From Gigaspora rosea (lineage: Eukaryota > Glomeromycota > Glomeromycetes > Diversisporales > Gigasporaceae), in assembly GCA_003550325.1 (NCBI GenBank), contig QKWP01001063.1, forward strand, positions 54,367 through 118,366: a stretch of DNA of 64,000 nt, written 5' to 3'. A program made the position numbers and the translations under genes. Each line of letters begins with the position of its first letter. Within the stretch, counting starts at the first letter, position 1. The notes under the pieces are model-generated. The model had not been told where the DNA came from. It searched no databases and worked only from the letters and a program-made list of their open reading frames with translations. Below are positions 1 through 10,878 of this stretch, piece after piece.

Positions 1-1185
1 ATATAGAAGGCGTGTCAGACTCGCCTATAAGCCATACCAAAATGGTTTTTCATCCTTTGAAATTAATGTCTCGATTGCTTCTTCCAGAAGCTTTTCTCTT
101 CTAAGCTTTCTTTATGCTCTTTCTCTTTAACTTCCTGCTGAGACCTCTTCTTATCACTTCCTGGAATAAATAACTATTCTAAAAACTCTTTATGGTTATA
201 TTAAATAATTATCTTACTGGCTCTTTATTGTTGCATTATAAAACCATTTTAACAAGCTCTTTTAGATAAGCATTTAGTGTTTGAATTAGGATGGTTGAAA
301 TATGGCTCATGATTTGTGAGATATTTGATCAAATTTCATTAACAAAAGATGATGTTCAATTGATTGATGCCACTATAAAAATATTTTTTCAAAATTCTTT
401 GTATTGAGGTTTAATATACTATATTATCTTATAATTTTATAATATAAGAATTGAAAAGTATGTGTATAAATAGGGATTAGTTAATGACAAAGATTGCCAT
501 TTTTATACTTTATAAATTATTAAATCAAGTCTATTTCTATATATATATATGCACTTAAAATGCATATGTACTTAAAACTAACAAATTGACAATTAAATTT
601 TTATTAATATGATGCTACAAATTTTGATGATAATATAAGTTACAGTATTTAAATTTAAAATCTAATACATAAGGCTCCAGTTCTATAAAAAGCTGCGAGT
701 AGGCCATAATTCAACTTGGATCATCCACTCATCCGTGAATAATCTGGGTAATACTTATCTGAGTAAAAATTTTTACTATCTTATGTATATTGAATTGGGT
801 TTCGAACTTTCAGACCGGATTTAAACTTTTGAACCTGACTCAAACCGGACTCAAACCAAGCCAAAAGTTTGATATTCAGACTCGAACTGAACTAAATTGT
901 AAAATAGTTTGAGTTAGAGTCCAGTTAAAATTTTGAATTGAACTCAGAATTGCCTAAAGTTCAGCCTTAGTTTGGGTCCGTTGGAGCTCTACTTTCATCT
1001 ATGCTTTTATTAATATAAATCTTGATCTATGTTCTCACAACTTGATTAAGAAGGTTTGATAGTCTAGTAAAAATAAAGACTATATTTAAAAAAGGTAAAA
1101 GGTACACATAGATCCCAGATCTGTGTATATCCAAGAGTTTGTATTAAAAAAATCTATACTTTGTACACAGCAATTTATTTTTTTA
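1..1185. other. AT-rich stretch without a gene
   Basis: No open frame with coding character is visible on either strand. Positions about 665-985 carry loosely inverted ends (GGCTCCA near 671, TGGAGCTC near 985) and internal CAGACC/CTGACTC-like words, which could be an old non-autonomous DNA element, but no target duplication was found. The rest is AT-rich spacer leading into the poly-T that marks the 3' end of the downstream LINE. Confidence 0.5.
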
Positions 1186-1380
1186 TTTATTTTTTTTTTT
1201 TTAAATGTTAAAGGTGAGACCTTGCTTTTATCTTTATTAAATTTAATAGAAACTTTTTACAATACTGAAAGAAATTTCATTTTTTTAAATCTAATGCTAA
1301 GAATAAAAACTCAGACATATATCTAAGTAAACCTAAATACTTATCTGCGGCCTAAACCTACCAGAGTGGCCAAGGCTCAC

Positions 1381-4300
1381 CTAGATTTGTGTATATGTAA
1401 GAATATCTGATGAAGGTGTAGAGAATTTGATCCATTTATATAACCAAGTTTCAATTTTTTGTAGTGAAATATCAAAGATGTGATTATGACTATCTTGTAT
1501 ATTTTTTGAAGAGTTGGATATAGAAAATGTACTAGAAAGAGAAGATGAAGCTTGGGAGTATAATGCTTGATTTTGAGATCTAGAAATGCAGTATGGGATC
1601 CAAATATTTGTATAAATTTGCTGATTGATATGAAGTAAGAGTGAAATAGTGAGAGAGCAGGCAGATTTAGAAGATGTAGTAAGTTCATATAGAGTAGAGA
1701 TAATATCCAAAGGTATCAAACCAGATAAAGTAGAAAGCAAAGAAGGTTGGTTGGGAAGTTGATGAATTTGAAAGCTATTCAAGTTCATAATTTGAGTGTA
1801 TAGGTTCTCAGCAGCTAAATTAGTGATTTCAAGTTTGTTAGGACTTAGTATATGAGCTAAGGAGTCTTTTATAAGTTGGAATAAAGGTTCAGAGGTAGGA
1901 CAAATAATCCAGTGTAAGGGTTCACTTGCTTGTTGGCAGAGGTGACAGGTATTAGGGTAAGATGGATTTCTTCGATGAAGAATATGTGGAGCAGGGAGAT
2001 CATCTAAAAGTATTTTAATTCTAAAAGATTTGAGTGTTGAAGAGTGAAAACTATGTGAATAGTTTGAAATTTTTTGGTTATTATTAATATATAACCAGGT
2101 AGCATTCCAGTTAATATATTGTGATATTGGTAGCCATTGTTGAAAACGATTTTGAGAGGACCAGAGAGCAAGTATATGTGCATAGCAAATAGTTCTAACA
2201 CAGCGACGGATAGGAAGTTCAATAGAAAAATTATCAACAGAAAGAGTAAAATTGTGATTGTAAATGTTCTGTGAATCAAAAAGAAGGTATGGGGCAGTTT
2301 GATGACAGCGAGCTAGTTGATCAGCTTTGTTATTGAATTCATCATCTTGGTGTGCAATAACTTTATGAAAAGTAATATTAAGATTGTATGATCTAATAAA
2401 GTTTAATAAAGTATTCCAGATAGGCCAATAAGGTATATTAAAGGGTTTGGAGAGAGGCATAGTATGAATTAAGCTACTGTATTTGGATATTACAGATTGG
2501 GAATCTGTAAAGATTTGTATAGAACAGTTTCTAGGAGCAGTACTAATAGCTGATAAAACTGCTACTAGCTCAGCTTTAAAGGAACATGGCCAAAATTTGA
2601 TTTGTGATTGGAAAGTATGTAAAATGTTCTGGTTATACAATTGTATCCAGCCAATACCCATAGAACACTGAGAATTGCCCAGATCAATAACAGAACCATC
2701 AGTATAAAATGTTAATTCTGTTAGATGACTATTGTAATGGCAAATTGATTGCAAGGTATCAAGTGCAGGGCTAGAGTGAAAGAAAGAAGGTATTTGTGCT
2801 GTTGGTATAAGAAGATTTGGTAGTATTGGAATACTTGTTGGATTTCTTGCTGCAGTTGAAAAAATAAGGTCAAGGTAGTTGGCATTTAGGTTTACAGATT
2901 TGTCAGGATTAAGTCTTCCAAAAAATTTGGTGGCATGGCTTGTTGGAATAAGAATAGTACATTTGTTTGCAATAATGTTGGAATTGAGAGAGCAGCTAGA
3001 GCATGGAAATGTAATAATAGATGGTGTTGGGTATAATCGTGTAAATTGTGGCTGAATATTGCACTGCCAATGTGTGATAAGAGTATAATCTGAAGTACTA
3101 GATTGGCGACGTGCCTTGCCAATAACTATTTGATTATCAAATAGAGTAATGAGCCAAGGTTTAGTATATTTAGAGAAGTGTCCAGTAGTATAGCTGTAGT
3201 AGTTAGTTTGCGGTAAATTGAAGTGTGGGTAAATAGTACGTTCATATGCATGGCTTGTTGTTTGGTCTTCCAAAAAGGTAAACCACAAGGGAATTTTGCC
3301 TTTTGGAATTTTGTTAAGTCTGGGTGAAATATGTTTCCAGTCAAGCAAACATGAGTTGTCAAAGGAGGTGAGTTGATCGAGAAATAGAAGATGATGATGT
3401 CTAATTTGTTTTTTGAAGGTAGGATATTTAGAATGCGAAGATAGTATAGATTCAAGAGATATTGCTCCCTCTTTGATAGTAAATGGAATATTAAAGTTAG
3501 GATTAGAATTAATAGTCCATCCCAGATGTTTAAAAAGTTGAATAATTTTGAAATTAGTTGTATAGCGGTTAGGGCCATCTATAGTAGGATTAGGATGCGA
3601 AAAGATGCTAGTAGATGACCAAAGGTTATTTTGGATTTGCTGGATTCGAATATGAGTTGTAGTACCGAGTAGGTTGTTGTCATTTAAGCGTTTAATAAAG
3701 TTAGAGATATGGTGTTGGAGCTGTATATCCCAAATATTTTTAATATTATAAAGTTGAGGATGAAGGAGTGTACTAGTAGGAATAGTGCGACTTAGTTTGG
3801 CCTTGTGCTTGACTAGACCTATATGGTGCGAAAGAATCTTGTTACAAGCTGATCTGTTAATGACAATATTTTGTATACGATATTCCATAGTAGGAATTAT
3901 AACAGTATTAATGATATATCGTGCTTGTGTATCAGTAATTTTTTTAGTTCTAGCAATATTGATAAGCTGAGAAGATTCTGTTATTAATAGGCATGTTTGC
4001 TTTGATTGTTTGTTGTCAAGTGTAAACCAGCATCCAAGGAATTTGAAAGGTTGATATGATGGCCATAGTGGAAGAGCATGGTTGTTAAAAATAATAGGGG
4101 TATAGTTATTAACTTTCAGATTAGTTGATAGAATGGATTTAGATGGATTAACTTGAATATTAGCCATAGTATAGAAAGATTCTGCAATAGAGATCATTCT
4201 AGTAAGTTCAGTTTGTGAAGAGGCAATCCACAGAGTATCATCCATATAGGCCAGGACAGAGCATTTTGTCTGGATTTTGTCAAATGTCTGATTTTTGAGG

Positions 4301-6873
4301 TTAGTTATCCAGGATGTACCGATTGAGTAACCAGGTGTATTTGTATGAATATGAGTAATTAAAGGATCATAATAAATTCTCCAAAGAAGAGGAGTAATAG
4401 TTTCGCCTTGATCTATACCATTCTGAACCTGATAAGGTGCAGTAAGGCCAAGATTAGTAATGACTTGGTTTTGTCTGTCAGTTAGTAAGTCCAGAAGAAT
4501 ATTGATTATACTAGATGGTAAATTAAGGCGAGTGAGAGAATGTTTAAAAAGTGTAAAGTTGACAGAATCATAAGCCTTGCTCATATCCTGAGACAATAGC
4601 CAAATTTCTTTGTGGTTACAATTTGCATCTTCAATTAGATTGTTTAGAATGTGAATGGGAATAGAAGTACTATTGTTTGGAAGTGCAACGTAGTTATAAG
4701 GAGATAGTATAGTATGTTTTGAAAAAACTTGGTTCAGTCTATTAGTAAGAATTTTTGTATAAAGTTTCCGAATGTGTTCAATAAGGCTAATAGGTCTTGT
4801 GAGATTTAGATTACCCTCAAAAGTGTTATTTTTTGGAATAGGAAAAATTCTTCCATGTTTCCAAAGTTTAGGAATACGGTTTTCAGAAAGGCATCGGTTA
4901 AACAAAGCAGTAAGTGTAGTAATACCATGAGAACCGAGGTGTTTGATCATTTCATAGCTAATTCCTGTAGGACCACAGGCTTTGCCATTTGGAAGTTTAG
5001 AGATTGTTTGAAGAACTTCTTCTTCTGTAATAGGGACAGTAAGAGAGGTATACCAGGCAGAATTGATATGAGAAAGAGGCTGATAATGTTGATGCCAGAA
5101 ATTGTCAAAGAGAAATTGGTTAATAGGTCTGTGAGCAGTCCAATTATGGTAATGTGATTTGATATGCTGTTTGATTAAGCTAGGTTCTGTGACAAGTTGG
5201 TTATTAAGTTTAATATTCGAGAAGTGTATAGGGGGTTGGTACCGATCAAGAATGCTATTAATAGCTTGTTTAGGTTTGGAAGTTAGGGTTTCACAACGTT
5301 TTTCAGAGGCATGATTAATTTGTTGTCGAAGAAGAAGAGAGTATTCTAACTGGTATGCGTGATAGACTTGTTTCCAGACTTCATAGGCATGTTGAAGCCA
5401 GGATTGAGTACTAGCAGTATCGAGTGATAAAAGAGGGTCCAGATTGGCTTTAGTGTAGGAATTAATAGAAAGAATATGTGAGTTAATATGTGGAAGATAA
5501 GAATTTGGGTTATTTTTAATCTTTTTAATAAGTTGGCCAAGTTTTTTGAGTCCAGTATAAAGAGCAGTACAGTGTGGTGTATATTTATGGTTATAGCTGC
5601 GTTTGCGAGATATTTTGTTTGGAATTAATTGGATTGCTGCTTGTAGGATAGAGTGTTGAATTTTGTGCCAAGTAGTATCAATATTTTCATGAGTATTTAC
5701 CGAAAGGGGTATATTGTGCTGCAAAAATAGCTGTGTAATACACTCTGAAAATTCTGTCCACTGGTCTGTTGACATAGATTTGTAGTTAAATATTCTTCGA
5801 CTAACACCAGTATGCATACGAGGGGGTTTGCTATAAGCATTAGGAAATGTCCAGGAAGAAAAAAGAATAGAATGATCACTAAGAGTGCTAGTTTGACTAT
5901 TATCAAGATCATATGAAAGAATAAATTGTATATTAAATGAATCTGTCCATATATAGTCAATTCTACTATGAGCCAGATTGTTTGACCAAGTATAATGTGT
6001 ATTGTTAAAATGGGCACCTATATCAAACATGTTTGTATGATGTAGAAAGTTGATAAGTTTGTATTTGGAAGAAGAAGAGCTTATAGTATTGTCTTGTGTA
6101 TTAAAGTCCCCAAGAATAATAGGATGAATATTTAGTTGTCGAGCTTGTAAAATCCAGTTAATAACAGTATTCTGAGTATTATTTCTTTTAATAGTATCAG
6201 TTGAAGATAAATAAACAGAAATAACTCGTAACTTGATATTGCTTTTGAAGAAAAGGTCGAGTGCAACTGCGCCTCCTGGGTGCATAAGACAGCTATGAAC
6301 GTGAGGCTTAAGGTAGTTACGGATCATAATAGCAGCACCTTCTATTGAACTATCAGCATTAGCCCAATAATATGTATACAAATTGTTGTTACAAAATGAG
6401 AGTTTGGTTTTGTGTGAAATTTTGGTTTCTGTAATACAAGCAATAGAAATATCGTGGTTAATGCAATAATCTTGCCATATTTGTCTCTTAGAAGCTGAGT
6501 TAAAACCTCTAACATTGTGGGTAGCGATATTAATATGTAAGTCACGAGTAGGTTGAAAGTTTGAAGATATTAAGGGGTTGCCATTTGTAGTTGGTGAACT
6601 GTTATAAGGTGATGAAGTAAGAGAAGGTATAGGATCAAAAAGGTCATCAATAGAAGCTGGCAATTGGAAATTGTTATTATTGTTGGAATGTGAGTTAGAA
6701 GAATAATTTGATTTGAGTGGAACGTTATTATAAAAATTTAGATCTTCAAAAGGTACAAAAAAGTGATTAGGTAAGAGGTGTTCATGTAATAAATATATAT
6801 GTGCTTCTTCAAATACATAATCAATTCTGCTTTCTTTAAAAGAGATTCTGATATATTGTTTTTTATAAAACAT
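1381..6873 (-). CDS. LINE ORF2-like polyprotein (endonuclease, reverse transcriptase, RNase H)
   Basis: An uninterrupted 1830-residue ORF that would nick target DNA and reverse-transcribe the element's own RNA. Seen in order: an Asn/Ser-rich N terminus (about 50-110); an exonuclease-endonuclease-phosphatase domain (about 113-340) with THNVRGFN (N120), TETK (E149), GDFN (D256, N258), SRIDYIW (D306) and SDHS (D333, H334); a reverse transcriptase (about 615-980) with GKACGPTGISYE, QDMSKAYDSV (D763), GIDQGETITPLL and the catalytic box YMDD (876-879); RNase H (about 1385-1520) with FYTDGS, KAELVAV, FTDSQS and HQDDEFNNKADQLA; and a C-terminal CHLCQ...H...C zinc-type motif near 1645. All expected catalytic residues of the three enzymes are present, so it looks functional. 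YMDD is unusual, since most LINEs have F/YADD. The start is the first ATG after an in-frame stop; EN-RT-RNH order fits the Tad/I clades by established family knowledge. Confidence 0.93.
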   Translation of the reverse strand: MFYKKQYIRISFKESRIDYVFEEAHIYLLHEHLLPNHFFVPFEDLNFYNNVPLKSNYSSNSHSNNNNNFQLPASIDDLFDPIPSLTSSPYNSSPTTNGNPLISSNFQPTRDLHINIATHNVRGFNSASKRQIWQDYCINHDISIACITETKISHKTKLSFCNNNLYTYYWANADSSIEGAAIMIRNYLKPHVHSCLMHPGGAVALDLFFKSNIKLRVISVYLSSTDTIKRNNTQNTVINWILQARQLNIHPIILGDFNTQDNTISSSSSKYKLINFLHHTNMFDIGAHFNNTHYTWSNNLAHSRIDYIWTDSFNIQFILSYDLDNSQTSTLSDHSILFSSWTFPNAYSKPPRMHTGVSRRIFNYKSMSTDQWTEFSECITQLFLQHNIPLSVNTHENIDTTWHKIQHSILQAAIQLIPNKISRKRSYNHKYTPHCTALYTGLKKLGQLIKKIKNNPNSYLPHINSHILSINSYTKANLDPLLSLDTASTQSWLQHAYEVWKQVYHAYQLEYSLLLRQQINHASEKRCETLTSKPKQAINSILDRYQPPIHFSNIKLNNQLVTEPSLIKQHIKSHYHNWTAHRPINQFLFDNFWHQHYQPLSHINSAWYTSLTVPITEEEVLQTISKLPNGKACGPTGISYEMIKHLGSHGITTLTALFNRCLSENRIPKLWKHGRIFPIPKNNTFEGNLNLTRPISLIEHIRKLYTKILTNRLNQVFSKHTILSPYNYVALPNNSTSIPIHILNNLIEDANCNHKEIWLLSQDMSKAYDSVNFTLFKHSLTRLNLPSSIINILLDLLTDRQNQVITNLGLTAPYQVQNGIDQGETITPLLWRIYYDPLITHIHTNTPGYSIGTSWITNLKNQTFDKIQTKCSVLAYMDDTLWIASSQTELTRMISIAESFYTMANIQVNPSKSILSTNLKVNNYTPIIFNNHALPLWPSYQPFKFLGCWFTLDNKQSKQTCLLITESSQLINIARTKKITDTQARYIINTVIIPTMEYRIQNIVINRSACNKILSHHIGLVKHKAKLSRTIPTSTLLHPQLYNIKNIWDIQLQHHISNFIKRLNDNNLLGTTTHIRIQQIQNNLWSSTSIFSHPNPTIDGPNRYTTNFKIIQLFKHLGWTINSNPNFNIPFTIKEGAISLESILSSHSKYPTFKKQIRHHHLLFLDQLTSFDNSCLLDWKHISPRLNKIPKGKIPLWFTFLEDQTTSHAYERTIYPHFNLPQTNYYSYTTGHFSKYTKPWLITLFDNQIVIGKARRQSSTSDYTLITHWQCNIQPQFTRLYPTPSIITFPCSSCSLNSNIIANKCTILIPTSHATKFFGRLNPDKSVNLNANYLDLIFSTAARNPTSIPILPNLLIPTAQIPSFFHSSPALDTLQSICHYNSHLTELTFYTDGSVIDLGNSQCSMGIGWIQLYNQNILHTFQSQIKFWPCSFKAELVAVLSAISTAPRNCSIQIFTDSQSVISKYSSLIHTMPLSKPFNIPYWPIWNTLLNFIRSYNLNITFHKVIAHQDDEFNNKADQLARCHQTAPYLLFDSQNIYNHNFTLSVDNFSIELPIRRCVRTICYAHILALWSSQNRFQQWLPISQYINWNATWLYINNNQKISNYSHSFHSSTLKSFRIKILLDDLPAPHILHRRNPSYPNTCHLCQQASEPLHWIICPTSEPLFQLIKDSLAHILSPNKLEITNLAAENLYTQIMNLNSFQIHQLPNQPSLLSTLSGLIPLDIISTLYELTTSSKSACSLTISLLLHINQQIYTNIWIPYCISRSQNQALYSQASSSLSSTFSISNSSKNIQDSHNHIFDISLQKIETWLYKWIKFSTPSSDILTYTQI

Positions 6874-6986
6874 AGGATATTCTTCTTGTAGATAGGTTAA
6901 AAAGGAGCCAACAGTTTGTGGTGAAGGTAAAGATTATAATCTATGGTAGTATAAAAATTTGTTGTAGCATGTTGATGGTTCATAAA

Positions 6987-7460
6987 TCTAAAGTAGATTA
7001 GGATGAAAATTGATATTTGTTCTTTCTATATTATTAGTAGGTAAGCTAGAATAATTGTCAGAATCGTCTGGTAACAATTCATATTCATCATATATCTCTT
7101 GTTCTTTAGGGTAGATAGAGCCGTATTGTTGTGTAGATAATAAAGAATGTATATAATGCAAGTGTAGTATTTCAGTATGGCATGATGAAATGGTATTTGA
7201 AGTACTAGATTATTATCTGGTAGCAATTTGTCATCAGGATAAGTTAGCACTAAATTGTTGGGGTTAGAAAGTAATATCTTAGAGGAAGATGATGATATGG
7301 GTTCTGAGATATTTGGTGCAATGTTTTTTATAGCGCTCACTGTATGCCCAGCTTGCACAGCTCCGCAAGATTCAGAAGTTCTCAGGTTAAGCGTTAGAGG
7401 ACCGTCATAATCTAAATCTTCTGGGTATACATAGCAATTTATAGTAATACATATATATAC
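6987..7460 (-). pseudogene. Upstream ORF remnant of the LINE (ORF1-like), frameshifted
   Basis: Immediately 5' of the large LINE ORF, two minus-strand frames have coding character: about 7460 to 7200 (acidic and Ser-rich, including SESCGAVQAGHTVSAIKNI and a run of five Ser) and about 7210 to 6987 (acidic, Tyr/Glu-rich, including YPKEQEIYDEYELLPDD, ending in a stop at 6987-6989). They overlap near 7200, where a one-base shift appears to separate them. No in-frame ATG is seen before a stop near 7460, so the start is missing or lies in an unseen upstream exon. I recognise no domain. By position it is a candidate for ORF1 of the LINE, but it could also be a host gene fragment into which the LINE inserted. 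Confidence 0.4.
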
Positions 7461-8695
7461 CTATTCTATTAAATTACATTTATAATTTTTGATATAATAT
7501 GTGCTTATATAGAGGTATTTTTTATTATTTTTTATAAAGTTACACTTCTTTATAATCACCTGATTAGAAATATCCAATTGCATAATTATAAAGAGGATGA
7601 CTATACTATATATATAAAGAACTACTATTTATGATATAAATTTTTGCTATTTGTACTATAATAACTAATATTATAAAAATTTGCTTACTCTAACTCTAAC
7701 TAATTCTGGTTATAATTTATATACCATAATAAAAATAGTAAAAATCAATAGTATAAATAGTAGCATAGTGGAAGTTTATTTTAATTGGTTGTTAAAACAA
7801 CCTAGAAAAAATGTTGATCATACCCTAGATAAAGTATCAGCTATATCCAGGCGGGAATTTATTGTTTTTAAAAAATTAGTTAGTACTTTCTGAAGATGCA
7901 TATTATAGACTACAACACATTAATTTGCTTTATAATAGCTACTTTAATTCATCTTTCACATATATACTATTCTTTTCATAATAAGTATATTAATTTACAA
8001 TAAACAATTAAGTTTTACAATATATTATTAAACTAGATTTAAGATACGCAAACATTTCTAACCACTACTACAATAGACTTTGTACTGTATTTATAAGCTA
8101 TACTTATAACCTAAATAAATATAACAAAAAAAATTAAAGTATAGTTTAGAATATAGTTCGAAATAGTATTTTTTATTAGGCAAGCAAAACTAGTAGAAAT
8201 AAAATCTTGCAACTTCACTCACCAATTGATTAGGTTACCGAACTACCTTCTAATCTTTTAAAATCTTTGCTTCTCATCTAGATCTTGGAACTTTTGTATC
8301 CCACTGTATCCCAAGTTAAAAAAACAGTAAAACCCAAAGTAAAATACTAACAACTCAAGTTGATTTCTACATTAAGTATTACAAAAAAAAAACATTTCAT
8401 ATGACATGTTAATTTTTACTTATAAAAGTACTTTAAAAATTACAGTTGACTGTATAAAAAAAGGATAGTTGTTGCCAATCATATTTAGTTTAATTTTAGC
8501 CAATCAAAACGAACTTCTGCTATACTATAAATAGTGCTTTCTATATATATTATTATATATATATAATTTGATTTAGCATTTAACTATATTTTTTTAAAAA
8601 TTATTTGATTTTTGTTACTCCTTTAACTTTTCTTTAAAAAAAACTAAATAAAATACTACTTTAGTCTAACTTCAATATAATTACTAGATTGGTAA
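7461..8695. other. AT-rich spacer without a gene
   Basis: No convincing coding region. A 70-residue open frame at 7681-7893 begins at a TTG and shows no recognisable motif, so it is not called. A TA-rich tract at 8541-8572 resembles the TA tracts seen beside the TTA/TAA-flanked elements elsewhere in the window. Confidence 0.5.
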
Positions 8696-8842
8696 GGGAA
8701 GTGACAAAAATCAGGCAATTTTTTAGGGAGGAGAAGGTAAAAAAAGTTGAAATTATATATAAGAACCTGACTATATATATTAAGGAAAAGGGAGGGGGTA
8801 GGCCTCTGATAAAAAATAATCAGGTGATTAATGACACGGCCC
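8696..8842 (+). mobile_element. 147-bp MITE, TAA target duplication (family A, PIF/Harbinger-like)
   Basis: Flanked on both sides by TAA (8693-8695 and 8843-8845). Ends are imperfect inverted repeats: GGGAAGTGACAAAAATCAGG at the left, and GGGCCGTGTCATTAATCACC when the right end is read on the other strand. Too short to encode protein. A second copy of the same sequence lies in opposite orientation at 28501-28641. Three-base TWA duplications are characteristic of PIF/Harbinger elements, so the superfamily assignment rests on duplication size only. Confidence 0.75.
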
Positions 8843-8845
8843 TAA

Positions 8846-9882
8846 CCAAATTTAATATAACTAAGATAATAGTAACTATATAAAGATTAATTTTTTATAT
8901 TTTATAAAACTTTTTCTAAAATACATCTATGGCATTGTACACATATATATATTATTCCAAAAACTAGCTAATTAATTGGTGCAAAATTTTCTAAATAAAA
9001 ATGTTCTATACTCTAAAAACCCTTTCCAAACCCTAACTCTAATCAAAAGTATTAATGCTAATATGTAAATTTTGTATTAAAAGTTTTTATATTCAAACCT
9101 TAGAAAAATCTAAAAAAAATAATAAAATATATTAATAGGTGCAAAGCCACCATAGGTGCGTTTTATAATAAATATTTTATAATAATTAGTAAAACAAAAA
9201 TATAATTTTTTTTATAAGTGACTATATTAAGAGTAATTATAATAAAGTTAGACTGTGCTCTAAAAAAAATACTTTAATATTAAAAAAATATAAATAATTT
9301 TATTTTTATTATTAATAAATAAAATTTGTATAAAAAAATTTCTTAAACTATACATAGTATATATACTGTATAAACATACTAATTTATTGATTTACAAATT
9401 CATATAATATACTGTCTAAATTATAATACAAAAAATTAGTATAGATTAAAGTTAGAGTAATAGTGTGGGAACTATAGGTTATACTAAAATTTTACAAGAA
9501 ATATTTTTGTTAGAACCCCAAAAGCTATTAATTTTGAGATATTAATGTATATGTGTATGTACACATTAGTGTACAAATAAAATCGTCTTGTATAAAAATC
9601 TAAAATTGGGTTTAAAGTTTATTTTATATTTTAATATTGGATTAATATACAGTATTTGTAGCAATGGCTACTATAACCGCATTTTACAAAATTGTTAATA
9701 ACTCAAAATTTACTAGAATAACCCTGTTTTATCATTAACAAAAAATACTTTTCTCGCGAGTTTGAATTAATCTTAACTCTAACTTTAACTCTAACCCTAG
9801 CCTTACACTAACCCTAACTATATTATGCCTATGCTTAGTTATAGCACTACCGGCTACAAAAAATTATTGTAACCCATGGATA
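8846..9882. repeat. AT-rich spacer with degenerate telomere-like words
   Basis: No gene. Near 9030 and at 9764-9815 there are runs of CTAACCCTAG, CTAACCCTAAC and CTTAACTCTAAC, a degenerate interstitial array of TTAGGG-like units. Similar words recur inside several other spacers and small elements of the window (33480, 51115, 61310), which argues for dispersal within repeats and not for a chromosome end. Confidence 0.4.
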
Positions 9883-9992
9883 TGTCGTGCCTGAAGTTAT
9901 TTATCATTTGCTTGAATTTGCAACTTCAAGCACTTGAAGTTACACTTGCCTAAGATTACCTGCTAACGCGTGCTATAACTTCAGGCACGACA
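9883..9992. mobile_element. 110-bp inverted-repeat element (MITE)
   Basis: Perfect 18-base terminal inverted repeats, TGTCGTGCCTGAAGTTAT at the left and its reverse complement at the right. GATA is found directly before and after the element, a possible 4-bp duplication. The interior has nested CTTGAAGTT words and no ORF. The GTCG start resembles the ends of the element at 51012-51235, though the rest differs. Confidence 0.65.
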
Positions 9993-10019
9993 GATACAAA
10001 TATATTAATATTAGTTTGC

Positions 10020-10660
10020 TAAATAAAATAAAAATTTTAGAATAAAAAATTAGATTTATTTAAGCTTATACTAAAATTTAAATAACATATTTTAAAATAT
10101 ATTTTTTAATTTATTTAAATTAATTTTAAATTAAATAAATATACAGTATTTTAAAAGTATTTAACATAAATTAAATTTACTTTTTTTACTCTAATCTAAA
10201 AATTAAAAAAGCTGTATAATTTTTTTAAATTTATTTAAAATTTAAATAAAATCTACGTATACTAGATTAAATTAAAATTTAAATAAATCTATATATTTAG
10301 ATTAATTTAAAAACTATTTTAAATTGATTTAAATTTAATAAATTTAAATACAAGAAATCTAATTTATATTTAAAGAATTTTATTTTAGGTTCATTTAAGT
10401 TTAAAATAAACCTATTCTAAGTTTATTTAAAGCACACATTAAATTTAAATAAGGCTATTTTAAATTTATTTACCGGTAAATCTACTTTGGAGTTTATATA
10501 AATTTATTTAAACCTACTTTATATTTAAATAGCCTATTCTAAATTTATCTAAATCAACTTTAAAATTAAATAAATCCGTTTATTTGATTTTACTTTAGAT
10601 TTAATAATTTTAATTTAAACACACTTTAGGTTAAAATTTTTTTTGTCATTGTAAAGTATA
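10020..10660. repeat. Degenerate AAATTTAAATAAA-type low-complexity repeat
   Basis: About 600 bp built almost entirely from variants of TTTAAATTTATTTAAA and AAATTTAAATAAA in both orientations, with occasional CCTATTCT and CTACTTT spacers at irregular intervals. It looks like an eroded tandem repeat. The AAATTTAAAT word also occurs in the GGTTTAAATAAACC-type minisatellite at 31136-31525. No gene. Confidence 0.55.
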
Positions 10661-10878
10661 TTAGCCGTTTATAGTTTTTATTTCACTACATTATCATTAC
10701 GAATTAAAAAATTTGATTATCGATAACGAATTTGTACTACGATCCATATAAAGTATCAGGTATGGTATGTGGAGGAGGAACGTGTGGAATTTATTGCACG
10801 GATCTTAAGTGACAACCGTGCTTTTTTTCATTTACTTCTTGGCATATGAGATTGTTTACGTCAGACACCGTGCAATAA

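Larger units (their letters stand above)
1186..7460 (-). mobile_element. Full-length-looking LINE (non-LTR retrotransposon), Tad/I-like
   Basis: The element runs on the minus strand. A T-rich tract at about 1186-1202 is the poly(A) tail read from the other strand, followed by a 3' untranslated region of about 170 bp with AATAAAGATAAAAGCAAGG close to the tail. The large ORF occupies 1381-6873 and a broken upstream ORF lies at 6987-7460. Endonuclease, RT and RNase H in one polyprotein is the arrangement of the Tad1/I group. The 5' boundary is not marked by a visible target duplication, so the left limit of about 7460 is a guess. The undamaged main ORF implies recent insertion. Confidence 0.85.

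Noticed and set aside
665-985. hAT-like element suggested by GGCTCCA / TGGAGCTC ends
   Set aside because: The ends match only over about 8 bases and the flanking octamers do not agree.
3126-3578. Secondary frames within the LINE ORF (3126-3578, 5697-6017, 4855-5157 and others)
   Set aside because: Shadow frames of the 1830-codon LINE ORF without motifs of their own.
9764-9815. Telomere or chromosome end
   Set aside because: Units are degenerate, few and flanked by ordinary sequence, and similar words occur at other interior sites.
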